Shown: piece by piece, positions 1 to 8,815 of the stretch
Numbering within the stretch: position 1 is the stretch's first letter
Layout of the letters: every line of letters starts with the position of its first letter
Assembly: GCF_001646655.1 (NCBI RefSeq)
Contig: NZ_LPZN01000051.1
Location: forward strand, 21,510 to 85,509
Source of the DNA: Rhodococcus gordoniae
Lineage (GTDB): Bacteria; Actinomycetota; Actinomycetes; Mycobacteriales; Mycobacteriaceae
DNA: 64,000 bases
Reading direction: 5' to 3'
The notes under the pieces: generated by a model
Database searches by the model: none
Told to the model about the DNA's origin: nothing
Seen by the model: only the letters and a program-made list of their open reading frames with translations
Program-made: the position numbers and the translations under genes

Positions 1-327
1 ACGACCCTCGACAGCATCGACAAGGCCCGCGAACAGAACGTCTCGCCGGTCGCGCTCCGCAACCGCGTGCACGACCAGATGCTGCGCGAAGCGCTGCTCA
101 CGGTGTCCAGCGACTGGGCGTTCATGGTCAGCAAGGACACCGCTGCCGCCTACGCCCGCGACCGCGCGCACAAGCACGCCCACGCACTGCGTGAGATCGC
201 CGAGGCCGTCGGCTCCGGACGCACCGAGACGGCGCGACGTCTGGCCGACGGATGGAGCCGCGCCGACAATCTCTTCCCGGGACTCGACGCCCGGCGACTG
301 CCCGGACGCCACGGAGGCCCGCGATGA
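1..327 (+). CDS. C-terminal end of a GH57/DUF1957-type alpha-glucan branching enzyme (partial)
   Basis: The window opens inside this gene; 108 codons in frame 1 are visible and end in TGA. The fragment is helical and includes SSDWAFMVSKD and YARDRAHKHAHALRE, which resembles the C-terminal helical domain of GH57 branching enzymes such as M. tuberculosis Rv3031. Such enzymes make alpha-1,6 branches in cytoplasmic glucans and methylglucose lipopolysaccharide precursors. The next gene overlaps by four bases (ATGA) and is a GT4 glycosyltransferase, as in the Rv3031-Rv3032 pair. That synteny is the main support, because the catalytic domain lies outside the window. Confidence 0.7.
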   Translation, partial: TTLDSIDKAREQNVSPVALRNRVHDQMLREALLTVSSDWAFMVSKDTAAAYARDRAHKHAHALREIAEAVGSGRTETARRLADGWSRADNLFPGLDARRLPGRHGGPR

Positions 328-1571
328 AGATCCTGCTCGTGTCATGGGAGTACCCACCCGTCGTCGTCGGCGGCCTGGGCAGACACGTCCACCATCTCGC
401 CACCGAACTCGCCGCGGCCGGCCACGAAGTGGTGGTGCTGTCGCGTCGTCCGACCGGCACCGATGCGTCGACCCATCCCACGGTCGGTCATATCGCCGAC
501 GGCGTGCTCGTGGTGGCCGTCGCGGAGGACGCACCCCACTTCGACTTCGGCGAGGACATGATCGCCTGGACCCTCGCGATGGGCCACGCGATGGTCCGCG
601 CCGGGATCGGACTGAGCCGCGGCGGTATCGGCGAAGGCTGGTATCCCGATGTCGTCCACGCCCATGACTGGCTCGTCGCCCACCCCGCGATCGCGCTGGC
701 CGAGTTCTTCGATGTGCCGCTCGTGTCGACCCTGCATGCGACGGAGGCGGGTCGCCACAGCGGCTGGCTGTCCGGCCGGATCAATCGGCAGGTGCATTCC
801 GTCGAATGGTGGCTCGCCAACGAATCCGACCGGCTCATCACGTGTTCGGTGTCGATGCACGACGAGGTGACGGAGCTGTACGGCCCGGACCTGCCGGAGA
901 TCTCGGTGATCCGCAACGGCATCGACATCACCACCTGGTCGTACCGGGACCGCGAACCGCGTCCCGGGCCGGCCCGGCTGCTGTACGTCGGCCGCCTCGA
1001 ATACGAGAAGGGTGTGCAGGACGCGATCGCCGCCCTCCCCCGCATCCGCCGATCGCATCCCGGCACGACCCTCGTGATCGCCGGCGAAGGCACCCAGTTC
1101 GAATGGCTCCGTGAACAGGCACGGGTGCACCGCGTCGCACGCTCGGTGAGTTTCCTCGGCAACCTCGATCACACCGAACTGCTCGGCTGGCTGCACGGCG
1201 CCGACGCGATCGTGCTGCCGAGCCGCTACGAACCATTCGGCATCATCGCCCTCGAGGCGGCGGCCGCGGGCACCCCGCTGATCGCGTCCACCGCCGGTGG
1301 CCTGGGCGAAGCGGTGGTCGACGGCGTGACCGGACTGTCGTTCCGGCCCGGCGACGTGGCGGGCCTCGTCTCGGCCGTGCGGGAGACCCTCGACGACCCC
1401 GAGGACGCACAGGTGCGTGCGCGGGCCGCCCGGGCGCGGCTGACCGACGACTTCGACTGGCGGCGCGTCGCCGAGGAGACCGTACAGGTCTACTCGTCGG
1501 CGAAACGGCGGGTACGTCACCCGCTGGCACGTCCCACGATCCCGCAACGCCCACTCCCGGATCGCGGATGA
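324..1571 (+). CDS. GT4 glycosyltransferase, Rv3032-like alpha-glucan/MGLP elongating enzyme
   Basis: 415 residues. The N-terminus MKILLVSWEYPP followed by a glycine-rich GGLGRHVHHL loop and a late EPFGIIALEAAAAG segment (the E-x7-E nucleotide-sugar site) are typical of GT-B family GT4 enzymes. M. tuberculosis Rv3032, of about the same length, extends alpha-1,4-glucan in methylglucose lipopolysaccharide and capsular glucan. An in-frame start 24 codons upstream exists, but ATG 324 has GGAGG at 313-317 and overlaps the preceding stop by four bases, so translational coupling is likely. The enzyme is presumably cytoplasmic and works with the upstream branching enzyme. The exact acceptor is inferred. 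Confidence 0.88.
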   Translation: MKILLVSWEYPPVVVGGLGRHVHHLATELAAAGHEVVVLSRRPTGTDASTHPTVGHIADGVLVVAVAEDAPHFDFGEDMIAWTLAMGHAMVRAGIGLSRGGIGEGWYPDVVHAHDWLVAHPAIALAEFFDVPLVSTLHATEAGRHSGWLSGRINRQVHSVEWWLANESDRLITCSVSMHDEVTELYGPDLPEISVIRNGIDITTWSYRDREPRPGPARLLYVGRLEYEKGVQDAIAALPRIRRSHPGTTLVIAGEGTQFEWLREQARVHRVARSVSFLGNLDHTELLGWLHGADAIVLPSRYEPFGIIALEAAAAGTPLIASTAGGLGEAVVDGVTGLSFRPGDVAGLVSAVRETLDDPEDAQVRARAARARLTDDFDWRRVAEETVQVYSSAKRRVRHPLARPTIPQRPLPDRG

Positions 1572-2107
1572 ACGGGCAGCACACCGCCGGGATCGAACGC
1601 CTCGAACCGCACCGATCCGACGTCGTCGCCGTCACCGGCCTGCTCAATGCCGTCTACGCGGTGGCCGAGGACGGCATGTGGGTGCCGGGCACCACGCGGA
1701 CCGACACGGACGAGATCACCCGGTACGCACGGGAAGGCAGTATCCGGATCGTCCGGTCGCACGGCCGGGTGGTCGGATGTATCCGCGTGACCCCGGTGGA
1801 CGGGACGACGGCCGAGTTCGGGATGTTCGCGTCCGACCCGGAGGTCCGCGGAACGGGCGTCGGCCGTCTCCTGATCGATGCCGTCGAGGCAGAGTGCGCG
1901 GAGCGGGGTTTCGAGACGGTGCAACTCGAGGTGATCCGGCCGCGCGGAACCTCGCACGAGTCGAAGGTGTTCCTCGACCGTCTCTACACCCGGCTCGGGT
2001 ACGTGCCGGACGAACCGGCGCCGCTCGATACTCGACATCCGGAACTCGTTCCTGCACTTGCAGTTCCGTGCGAGACGGTCGTGTACCGGAAGTCCTTGGC
2101 GTTCTGA
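1568..2107 (+). CDS. GNAT-family N-acetyltransferase
   Basis: 179 residues. The acetyl-CoA binding motif A is visible as EVRGTGVGRLLIDAVEAEC, the R/Q-x-x-G-x-G/A pyrophosphate loop followed by a helix, preceded by the strand FGMFASDPEV. Start ATG 1568 overlaps the stop of the glycosyltransferase by four bases, so the three opening genes form one operon. GNAT proteins acetylate amines of small molecules or proteins; nothing here fixes the substrate. The N-terminal part (about 20-60) lacks family-specific motifs I can recognise. The gene converges with the amidase at 2121. Confidence 0.8.
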   Translation: MNGQHTAGIERLEPHRSDVVAVTGLLNAVYAVAEDGMWVPGTTRTDTDEITRYAREGSIRIVRSHGRVVGCIRVTPVDGTTAEFGMFASDPEVRGTGVGRLLIDAVEAECAERGFETVQLEVIRPRGTSHESKVFLDRLYTRLGYVPDEPAPLDTRHPELVPALAVPCETVVYRKSLAF

Positions 2108-2120
2108 GTCGACTTCCGGC

Positions 2121-3623
2121 TCAGGAGGCGGCGGACAACTCGGCCGGAACGAGCGGCGGCTGCCGCTCGAACCACGGCCGGGCCTGTTCGAGTTCGCCGG
2201 CGAGCGCGAGGAGCACACCTTCCCCGCCGAGCGGCGCGACGAATTGCACCCCCAGCGGCAGACCGGAGGCCGTCCAGTGCAGCGGGACCGAGATCGCCGG
2301 TCGCCCGGTGATATTGGCCAGCTGCGTGTACGGGGTACGGCCCAGGTTGTCGTCCACCATCCGGTCGACGAAACCGGCACGCCCCGCGAGCCACGCCGTT
2401 CGGGTCCGCAGGAGAGCCTCGCCGGCGCGCCGCATCCAGCGCGGCGTGTCGAGTTCGCCGATGCGCGACGGCGGGAAAGCCAGAGTCGGCGTGAGCAGCA
2501 GATCGTAGCGCTCGTGGAACTGCGCGAGACCGCTCGCATACTCGGCCCAACGGGTATGGGCCGCAATGTAGTCCGATGCCGACGTCGCGGCTCCCATGGC
2601 GGCCATGATGCGAGTGTCGAATTCGAAGTCCTCCGCCCGTGCCCCGGTCCGGCGACGAGCGTCGGCGACCTCCGCGGCGGCCGTGGCGAACCACATCGTG
2701 AGGAAGTCCTCGGCCAGACGCCGTTCGTCGATACCCGTCGAGGCGGGTTCGACGTGATGACCGAGTTCCTCGAGCACCGCGACAGCACCGTCCACCGCGG
2801 CCATCGCCTCCGGGTCGACCGGCGTCCCGATCGGTGACGCGGTCTCGTACCCGATCCGCAGCCGCTTCGGGGCCGAGCGCGCGGCCTCCGCGTACGACTG
2901 CGCCCGCTCGGCGAGATAGGGGCCACCCGCATACGACCCGGCCATGACGTCGAGGACGGCCGCGGCATCGCGGACCGTCCGGCAGATCACCCCGTTGACG
3001 GCGGCCCCGTGCAGAGGCTCCCCGCCGCGCGGACCGGTGGGCACGAGCCCGCGTCCGGGTTTGAGTCCGAGGAGACCGCAACACGCGGCCGGAATCCGGA
3101 TCGAGCCGCCTCCGTCGCTCGCTCCGGCGACCGGAACGACGCCCGCCGCGACCGCGGCGGCGGATCCGCCCGACGACCCGCCCGGCGTCACCGCCGGATT
3201 CCACGGATTGCGGCTGGCACCGAAGGCCTCGGGCTCGGTGATGCCCTTCGCCCCGAACTCGGGAGTGTTCGTCTTCCCGAACGGGACCAGCCCCGCACCG
3301 AGCCACCGGTCCACGATCACCGAGTTCTCGTCCACCGGCAGGTTTGCGAGAACGCGGGAACCACTCGAGGTCGGCTCACCGGCCAGATCCTGCCCCAGAT
3401 CCTTGAGCAGGAACGGCACCCCCGCGAACGGGCCGGCGAGTGGTTCGCGGGCGCGGGCGCGGGCCCGGTCGTCGAGCCTGCGGACGACGGTGTTCAGTGT
3501 CGGTTCGACCGTGTCGAGCCGCGCGATCGCGGTCTCGAGCAGCTCACTCGCCGACACCTGGCCCGTTGCGACGAGTTCGGCGAGGCCGATCGCGTCGCGA
3601 CTGCGATACTCCGAGTACTCCAT
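2121..3623 (-). CDS. Amidase signature family hydrolase
   Basis: 500 residues, normal for the family. The Ser-cisSer-Lys catalytic triad is visible: Lys74 in FLLKDLG, Ser150 in PGGSSGGSAAA and Ser174 in SDGGGSIRIPA. The 24-residue spacing between the two serines is the family norm. Actinobacterial amidases of this kind hydrolyse aliphatic or aromatic amides, or act on peptide-like substrates; GatA function is unlikely because no gatB or gatC lies nearby. No signal peptide, so cytoplasmic. It stands alone on the minus strand, 33 bases downstream of the acyltransferase gene. The substrate is unknown. Confidence 0.85.
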   Translation of the reverse strand: MEYSEYRSRDAIGLAELVATGQVSASELLETAIARLDTVEPTLNTVVRRLDDRARARAREPLAGPFAGVPFLLKDLGQDLAGEPTSSGSRVLANLPVDENSVIVDRWLGAGLVPFGKTNTPEFGAKGITEPEAFGASRNPWNPAVTPGGSSGGSAAAVAAGVVPVAGASDGGGSIRIPAACCGLLGLKPGRGLVPTGPRGGEPLHGAAVNGVICRTVRDAAAVLDVMAGSYAGGPYLAERAQSYAEAARSAPKRLRIGYETASPIGTPVDPEAMAAVDGAVAVLEELGHHVEPASTGIDERRLAEDFLTMWFATAAAEVADARRRTGARAEDFEFDTRIMAAMGAATSASDYIAAHTRWAEYASGLAQFHERYDLLLTPTLAFPPSRIGELDTPRWMRRAGEALLRTRTAWLAGRAGFVDRMVDDNLGRTPYTQLANITGRPAISVPLHWTASGLPLGVQFVAPLGGEGVLLALAGELEQARPWFERQPPLVPAELSAAS

Positions 3624-3656
3624 GGCTGTCCCCCACCTGTGGTCCGGCCCGCGTCG

Positions 3657-4415
3657 CTACCGGTGCACGTCCGCGGGCGTGTCTCCCGACTTCTTCCGTG
3701 CGATGTCGGCGAGCGCCGCTTCCCTGGCAGCACGTTCGGCTGCGGCGCTCTCCCATGCCACCTTACGGTTCTTGACCACCTTGGCGGGCGAACCCACCGC
3801 GATAGCGAAATCGGGGATGTCGCCCTTGACGACCGCGTGCGCTCCGAGCACCGAACCACGGCCGACGCGGGTACCCCGGAGCACGGTGACCTTCGCGGCG
3901 ATCCAGGTGTCCGGGCCGATCCGGACGGGGCTCTTCACGATGCCCTGGTCCTTGATCGGATAGGTGATGTCCTCGGTGCGATGGTCGAAGTCGCAGATGT
4001 AGCACCAGTCCGCGACCAGCGTCGACGCGCCGATCTCGATGTCGAGATAGGTGTTGACCACGTTGTCCTTGCCGAAGACGACCTTGTCGCCGATCCGGAG
4101 CGAGCCCTCGTGGCAACGGATCGCGTTGCCGTCCCCGATGTGGACCCATCTGCCGATCTCGAGACGCGAGAGTTCCGGCGTCGCGTGGATCTCGACGTTC
4201 TTGCCCAGGAACACCATGCCGCGCAGCACCACGTGTGGATTGGCCAGTCGGAACTTCGCCAGGCGGTAGTACCGGACCAGGTACCAGGGCGTGTACGCCT
4301 TGTTGTCCAGCACCCACTTCAGAGAAGACAGCGTCAGGAATCGTGCCTGTTCGGGATCCCTGCGACGGGACCCGCGCCACCTCGCCGTCAGAGGTGCACC
4401 CCACATGCTCGTCAT
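3657..4415 (-). CDS. Left-handed beta-helix (hexapeptide) acyltransferase, Rv3034c-like
   Basis: 252 residues. The middle (about 75-215) carries imperfect hexapeptide repeats such as IGRWVHIGDGNAI, IGDKVVFG, IGASTLVA, IGPDTWIAAKVTVL and GRGSVLGAHAVV, ending in GSPAKVV, the signature of LbH acetyl- and acyltransferases. These trimeric enzymes transfer acetyl or succinyl groups from CoA to sugars or amino sugars. The N-terminal 70 residues are basic and may contact membrane or a glycolipid. Position next to the alpha-glucan genes matches Rv3034c, and I infer acylation of a cell-envelope glycan. It is divergent from the lipoprotein gene at 4506 across 90 bases. Confidence 0.8.
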   Translation of the reverse strand: MTSMWGAPLTARWRGSRRRDPEQARFLTLSSLKWVLDNKAYTPWYLVRYYRLAKFRLANPHVVLRGMVFLGKNVEIHATPELSRLEIGRWVHIGDGNAIRCHEGSLRIGDKVVFGKDNVVNTYLDIEIGASTLVADWCYICDFDHRTEDITYPIKDQGIVKSPVRIGPDTWIAAKVTVLRGTRVGRGSVLGAHAVVKGDIPDFAIAVGSPAKVVKNRKVAWESAAAERAAREAALADIARKKSGDTPADVHR

Positions 4416-4505
4416 AGGGGCAGCCTACGGTCCGCCTCGTTCGCGGCACACGACCCCCGGCCCGATACGCTGACACGTCGAATCGTTCGCCTGTGGAGGA
4501 GTTGA

Positions 4506-5822
4506 GTGATGCGGGGTGTCCTGCGGACCGCGGTCCCGGCGCTGACTGTGGTCTTCGCGCTGAGCGCGTGCGGTGGTGGCGGCACCGACGACGTGTTGTC
4601 CACGGGTGGCTGGCCGGGCCGTCACTCCGATGCCCGCAACAGCAACACCGCGACCGCCGACGGTGTCGACGATCTCACGGCCGGCTGGACCCGCCCGCTG
4701 GGTGGAGCGGTCGGCTCCCCCGCCGGCATCGCCGCCAACGGTCAGGTCTCGGTGACCGCCGCGACGGCGGCCGGATGCAATCTGTTCTCCTTCCAGATGG
4801 ATTCCGGTCGCAAGCGCTGGTGCACGCGTCTCGCACCGGCCGTCACGACGATCACACCGGTCTCCGACGCGGTCGCCAACATCTACGTCGGGGAGGACGG
4901 CGGGGTGCTGTCGTTCAACGAGCACGGTCAGCGTCGCTGGCGCCTTCCTGTGAGCGGCAGCCCGCGCAGTGCGCAGTTCACGTCCGACGGAAGTCTGCTG
5001 GTGGTCACCCACTTCGGTCAGGTGAATGTCGTCGATCCCCAGACGGGCCACCTCGAGGCGCCCTTGTTCGATCTCGTGCCGGTGCCGACCGTCGCGGACG
5101 GGCAGAATCTGCCGCGACTCGCGAGCGATCACGGTCTGCCGGCATGCTTCGGCGGCTCGGAGGACTGCCCGGTGGCCACCACTCCGGCCGTCGACACCGC
5201 CACCGATCGCGTCTTCGTCACCGTGTGGCGGCCGGGCGCCGACCGGTCCGCGCTCGTGGCGCTGCGCTACACGGGCGGCGACGACGCCGCGGTGACCGAG
5301 GAGTGGTCGGCGCCCGATCTTCCCGGGGGTGCGGTGACGAGTCCGGTGCTGTCCGCGGACGGTTCCACGGTCTACGTCCATGACGGGGACGGCACCCTGT
5401 GGGCGCTCGACACCGAGACCGGCGAGGCGCGGTGGAGCCACGAGACCGGTCGTCCCACGGCACTCGGTCCCGCCGTCACCGAGGACGGGCTGTTGCTCCT
5501 CGCGTCGGCCGACGGCAGCGCGCCGCTGACGGCGTTGCGCGACAACGGCGACGGTGCCGACGTCGAGTGGGAGCGGACGGATGTGAAGCCCTACGGTGCG
5601 CCGGCGGTGACCGCCGACGGCCGGGCCTACGTGGTGGTCGACGGCGACCGGGGTCTCGCTGCCGCGGTGCTCGATCTCGCGGACGGCGCGACCACCGAGA
5701 AGGAACCCCTCGAGCCCACCACCGGACTGCCGGTCGGCACCGGCATCGGCCCGGACGGGGAGTTCGTGATCACGACCGTCGACGGCGACGTGGTGGTGCT
5801 GCGCGCCCCGCAGTCGGTGTGA
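4506..5822 (+). CDS. PQQ-type beta-propeller lipoprotein, Rv3035-like
   Basis: 438 residues. A lipoprotein signal with lipobox LSAC (about residues 19-22) is followed by a glycine-rich linker. The rest has repeated blade motifs such as VYVHDGDGTLWALDTETG and FNEHGQRRWRLPV, typical of PQQ-like/quinoprotein beta-propellers. GTG 4506 and ATG 4509 are adjacent; GGAGGA at 4495-4500 suits either start. The protein should be anchored outside the cytoplasmic membrane. Family members act as scaffolds rather than true quinoenzymes. M. tuberculosis has a similar protein, Rv3035, in the same place. No catalytic residues are evident. Confidence 0.78.
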   Translation: MMRGVLRTAVPALTVVFALSACGGGGTDDVLSTGGWPGRHSDARNSNTATADGVDDLTAGWTRPLGGAVGSPAGIAANGQVSVTAATAAGCNLFSFQMDSGRKRWCTRLAPAVTTITPVSDAVANIYVGEDGGVLSFNEHGQRRWRLPVSGSPRSAQFTSDGSLLVVTHFGQVNVVDPQTGHLEAPLFDLVPVPTVADGQNLPRLASDHGLPACFGGSEDCPVATTPAVDTATDRVFVTVWRPGADRSALVALRYTGGDDAAVTEEWSAPDLPGGAVTSPVLSADGSTVYVHDGDGTLWALDTETGEARWSHETGRPTALGPAVTEDGLLLLASADGSAPLTALRDNGDGADVEWERTDVKPYGAPAVTADGRAYVVVDGDRGLAAAVLDLADGATTEKEPLEPTTGLPVGTGIGPDGEFVITTVDGDVVVLRAPQSV

Positions 5823-5837
5823 GGGTGTGCCGGCCGT

Positions 5838-6995
5838 TCAGCGTGAGGGGGTGCAGACGAACGCTTCGGGCGTCCGGCCGATGCGGGTGAGGACCACGCT
5901 GAGCGAGGCCGACCCGCGTAGCTTCAGCCGCGGACGCAGGACCGCCGGGTCGACGTCGACACCGCGCACGAGGATCTCGACCGCACCGCAGTCGTGGCGG
6001 GCGAGTGCCTGACGGAGCGTCTTCTCGCTGTACTTGAGACGTTCGACGATCCGGAAGCCCCGCACGCCGTCGGGCAGACGGTCGCCGGTGAGATAGGCGA
6101 TCCGCGGGTCGAGTTGCCACAGCCCGTGCGCGGCGGCGTAGTGGCGCACGAGACCGGCACGCACGACGGCACCGTCCGGGTCGACGATCCACTCCCCCGG
6201 CTCGCGCTCGGGGATGTCGTCGTCCGCGTCGTCGGTGATCTCGAAACCGGTTCCGTCGGAACGCAGTACAGCAGCACGGCGCCGCACGCCCGGTGCGCTC
6301 AGGCCCGGCGAGTACAGGCATGCCTCGCGGACTCCGCCGTCGAGCGAGACGACCTCGACCTCGCCGGCCCAGCCGAGTGAGTCGAAATCCAGTCCCGGCG
6401 CGCACTTCACGGCGAGATCGCGGCCCGCGTAGGCGTCGAGGAGATCGGGTAGCGGTGGTTGCAGCGCCGCCGGATCGTGGGTGCGCCGGCCGCCCGACCG
6501 GCGTGCGGGATCGGCGACGACGGTGGTGCCTTTGGTGACCGGACGCAGGGCGTCGGCGCGTACCAGATACGCCCCGGGGACGTTGTGCGCGGCCATCGCC
6601 AGGCGCACGTCGTCGAGGTCGCTGCCGATCACGGTCTCGGCGACCCCGACGAGTTCGGTGAGTTCGGCGCCGATCGAACACGTCACGTCGTGCACGGTGC
6701 GGCCGCGCAACCGCCGGGCACGGTGTGCCGCGACGCGGGTCGGCGTGGACTGCTGCAGGGCGTCGTCGGTGAGAACCCACTCGGTGCCACCGGCGATCTT
6801 CGTCTCCGCCTTGCGTCGCAACATGACGGTTTCGACGAGCATGCCGACGCGATCACCGAAATGCGTACGCGCCCAGCCGATGTCGGCGAGGCGCGTACGC
6901 GTCGACAGTTCGCGGCCGGCGACACGTGCGAGAGCGTCGCGGCCGTCGCCCGACGTCAGATACGCGACGTCGGCGAGGGTGAAGTCGTAGCCCAA
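5838..6995 (-). CDS. Class I methyltransferase-like protein with THUMP-like C-terminus, Rv3037c-like
   Basis: 385 residues starting at TTG 6995, which directly abuts the TAG of the upstream methyltransferase gene, so coupling is likely. Residues about 95-200 form a Rossmann-like SAM-binding region (VHDVTCSIGAELTEL, then VIGSDLDDVRLAMAAHN and VVADPARR). The C-terminal 90 residues (from GLVRHYAAAHGLWQLD) resemble the THUMP-like domain found in these actinobacterial proteins. The family is predicted to act on RNA. It is the last gene of a minus-strand run with Rv3038c-, echA17- and Nudix-like genes, an order matched in M. tuberculosis. Confidence 0.8.
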   Translation of the reverse strand: MGYDFTLADVAYLTSGDGRDALARVAGRELSTRTRLADIGWARTHFGDRVGMLVETVMLRRKAETKIAGGTEWVLTDDALQQSTPTRVAAHRARRLRGRTVHDVTCSIGAELTELVGVAETVIGSDLDDVRLAMAAHNVPGAYLVRADALRPVTKGTTVVADPARRSGGRRTHDPAALQPPLPDLLDAYAGRDLAVKCAPGLDFDSLGWAGEVEVVSLDGGVREACLYSPGLSAPGVRRRAAVLRSDGTGFEITDDADDDIPEREPGEWIVDPDGAVVRAGLVRHYAAAHGLWQLDPRIAYLTGDRLPDGVRGFRIVERLKYSEKTLRQALARHDCGAVEILVRGVDVDPAVLRPRLKLRGSASLSVVLTRIGRTPEAFVCTPSR

Positions 6996-7973
6996 CTACT
7001 TGCCGGGCTTCACACCGGTGATCATGACGTTGTAGAAGAAGCTGCGGGGAACGACGTGCTTGAGCACGTTCTCGTCGACCCAGCTCAACGCCTTCCATCC
7101 GCCGAAGGCGAACTTCGCCCAGTTCCAGCCGAGCTTCTCCTGCGGCACCGCGGCCTCGAAGGTACGCACCGGCCAGCCGAGCAGTGCCGCGGCGAATTCC
7201 TCACTCGACGCTTTCACCTCGACGGCACCGGCCGACGAGGCCAGCTTCTCGAGATCCGAGGGGTCGAAGGTGTGCAGGTCGACGACGGCCTCGAGAGCGG
7301 CCGCCCGGGAGGACTCGTCGAGTTCGGTCTGCGGACGACGCCAGTCGCGCAGGAAGGGCAGCCGGGTGATACTGGTGGTGGCCTCCCAGGTGACCCGGCC
7401 GAGCAGGCGCGCATAGGCGTTGCCGATCGTGCTGGGTTCACCGGCGAAGACGAACCGGCCACCGGGCTTCAGCACGCGCAGCACCTCGCGGAGAGACTGC
7501 TCGACGTCCGGGATGTGGTGCAGCACAGCATGTCCGACCACGAGGTCGAAAGTGTCGTCCTCGTAGGGAATGGTCTCGGCGTCGGCGACGCGGCCGTCGA
7601 CGTCGAGACCGAGATTCTCGGCGTTGCGCAGCGCGACCTTCACCATGCCGGGCGACAGATCGGTGACCGACCCGCTCTTCGCGACCCCGCCCTGCATGAG
7701 GTTGAGGAGGAAGAAGCCGGTGCCGCAACCGAGTTCGAGAGCACGCTCGTAGGGCAGGGGCTGGTCGCCCGCAGCGGCGACGAACCGGCCCTTGGCGTAG
7801 TCGATGCAGCGCTCGTCGTACGAGATGGACCACTTCTCGTCGTACGTCTCGGCTTCCCAGTCGTGGTAGAGCACCTGGGCGAGCTTGGTGTCCTCGAGGG
7901 CCGCTGCGACCTCTTCGGCCGTGGCGTACGGATTCGGCGCGGGGTCGGCCCCGTCGGTCCTGCTGGCAGTCAT
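6996..7973 (-). CDS. SAM-dependent methyltransferase, Rv3038c-like
   Basis: 325 residues. Motif I is LELGCGTGFFLLNL (about residues 82-95), followed by LSPGMVKVALRNAE, the post-I acidic region DGRVADAETIPYEDDTFDLVVG and LHHIPDVEQSLREV, all standard for the methyltransferase-11/UbiE-like fold. The C-terminal third is specific to this group and may bind a lipid-like substrate (FFYNVMITGVKPGK at the end). It is immediately upstream of the THUMP-like gene with no intergenic base. The substrate is unknown. Preserved linkage to echA17 in mycobacteria suggests a lipid-related role, but this is inference. Confidence 0.82.
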   Translation of the reverse strand: MTASRTDGADPAPNPYATAEEVAAALEDTKLAQVLYHDWEAETYDEKWSISYDERCIDYAKGRFVAAAGDQPLPYERALELGCGTGFFLLNLMQGGVAKSGSVTDLSPGMVKVALRNAENLGLDVDGRVADAETIPYEDDTFDLVVGHAVLHHIPDVEQSLREVLRVLKPGGRFVFAGEPSTIGNAYARLLGRVTWEATTSITRLPFLRDWRRPQTELDESSRAAALEAVVDLHTFDPSDLEKLASSAGAVEVKASSEEFAAALLGWPVRTFEAAVPQEKLGWNWAKFAFGGWKALSWVDENVLKHVVPRSFFYNVMITGVKPGK

Positions 7974-8025
7974 GCGGTGATCCTACTCGTCGGTAAGCTG
8001 TGGACAAGTGTGCGTGCCGGTCGCG

Positions 8026-8805
8026 TCATTCGCCGACGAACTGCGCCTTGCCCGGCCCGTTCTCGACGAACGATTCGAGGCCGATCGTGCGATCCTTCGT
8101 GGCGAACAGGGCAGCGAAGACGTGCTGCTCGATCTTCAGACCCGTGTCCAGATCGGTGTCGAGCCCCTGGTCGATCGCGGCCTTCGCAGCGGCGAGCGCG
8201 CGCGAGGCCGCGCCGGTGAACTGCCCGGCCCAGCGACGCGCCGCCTCGTAGACGTCGTCGGGTGCGACGACCTCGTCGACGAGACCGATCGACAGGGCTT
8301 CGTCGGCACCGACGAAGCGACCCGTGAAGACGATGTCCTTGGCCTTCGCCGGACCGACGAGCCGGGCCAGTCGCTGGGTGCCGCCGCCACCGGGGATGAT
8401 CCCCAGCAGGATCTCGGGCGTACCGAGCTTGACGTTGTCGCCGACGATGCGACGGTCGGCACCGAGCGCGAGTTCGAGGCCGCCGCCGAGGGCGTAACCG
8501 GTGATCGCGGCGACGGTGGGCTTGGGGATGTCGGCGATCGAGCCGAGGGCCGACTGCAGGTCGCCGACGATCTCGCTCATCTGCACGAAGTTCAGGTCGG
8601 CCAGTTCCTTGATGTCGGCGCCGGCCGCGAACACCTTCTCGCCGCCGTACACGATCACCGACTTCACGTCGGAACGCACGGTCGCCTGCCGCGCAGCCTC
8701 CCGGATCTCCTCCTGGAGCTGACGATTCAGGGCGTTCATCGGGGGTCGATCGAGACGGATGGTGCCGATCCCGTCGGAGACGTCGAGGGTCACGAATTCA
8801 GCCAT
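8026..8805 (-). CDS. echA17: Enoyl-CoA hydratase, EchA17-like
   Basis: 259 residues, the usual crotonase length. Oxyanion-hole segments are visible: EKVFAAGADIKELADL (about 57-72) and ITGYALGGGLELALGAD (about 97-113). ILLGIIPGGGGTQRLARLVG is the catalytic loop. Crotonases hydrate trans-2-enoyl-CoA to 3-hydroxyacyl-CoA in beta-oxidation or related acyl-CoA chemistry, in the cytoplasm. Neighbours (Nudix upstream, methyltransferases downstream) match the Rv3037c-Rv3040c order, which is why I use the echA17 symbol. Distinguishing hydratase from isomerase activity is not possible from sequence alone. Confidence 0.88.
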   Translation of the reverse strand: MAEFVTLDVSDGIGTIRLDRPPMNALNRQLQEEIREAARQATVRSDVKSVIVYGGEKVFAAGADIKELADLNFVQMSEIVGDLQSALGSIADIPKPTVAAITGYALGGGLELALGADRRIVGDNVKLGTPEILLGIIPGGGGTQRLARLVGPAKAKDIVFTGRFVGADEALSIGLVDEVVAPDDVYEAARRWAGQFTGAASRALAAAKAAIDQGLDTDLDTGLKIEQHVFAALFATKDRTIGLESFVENGPGKAQFVGE

Positions 8806-8815
8806 GCCGTTCAGC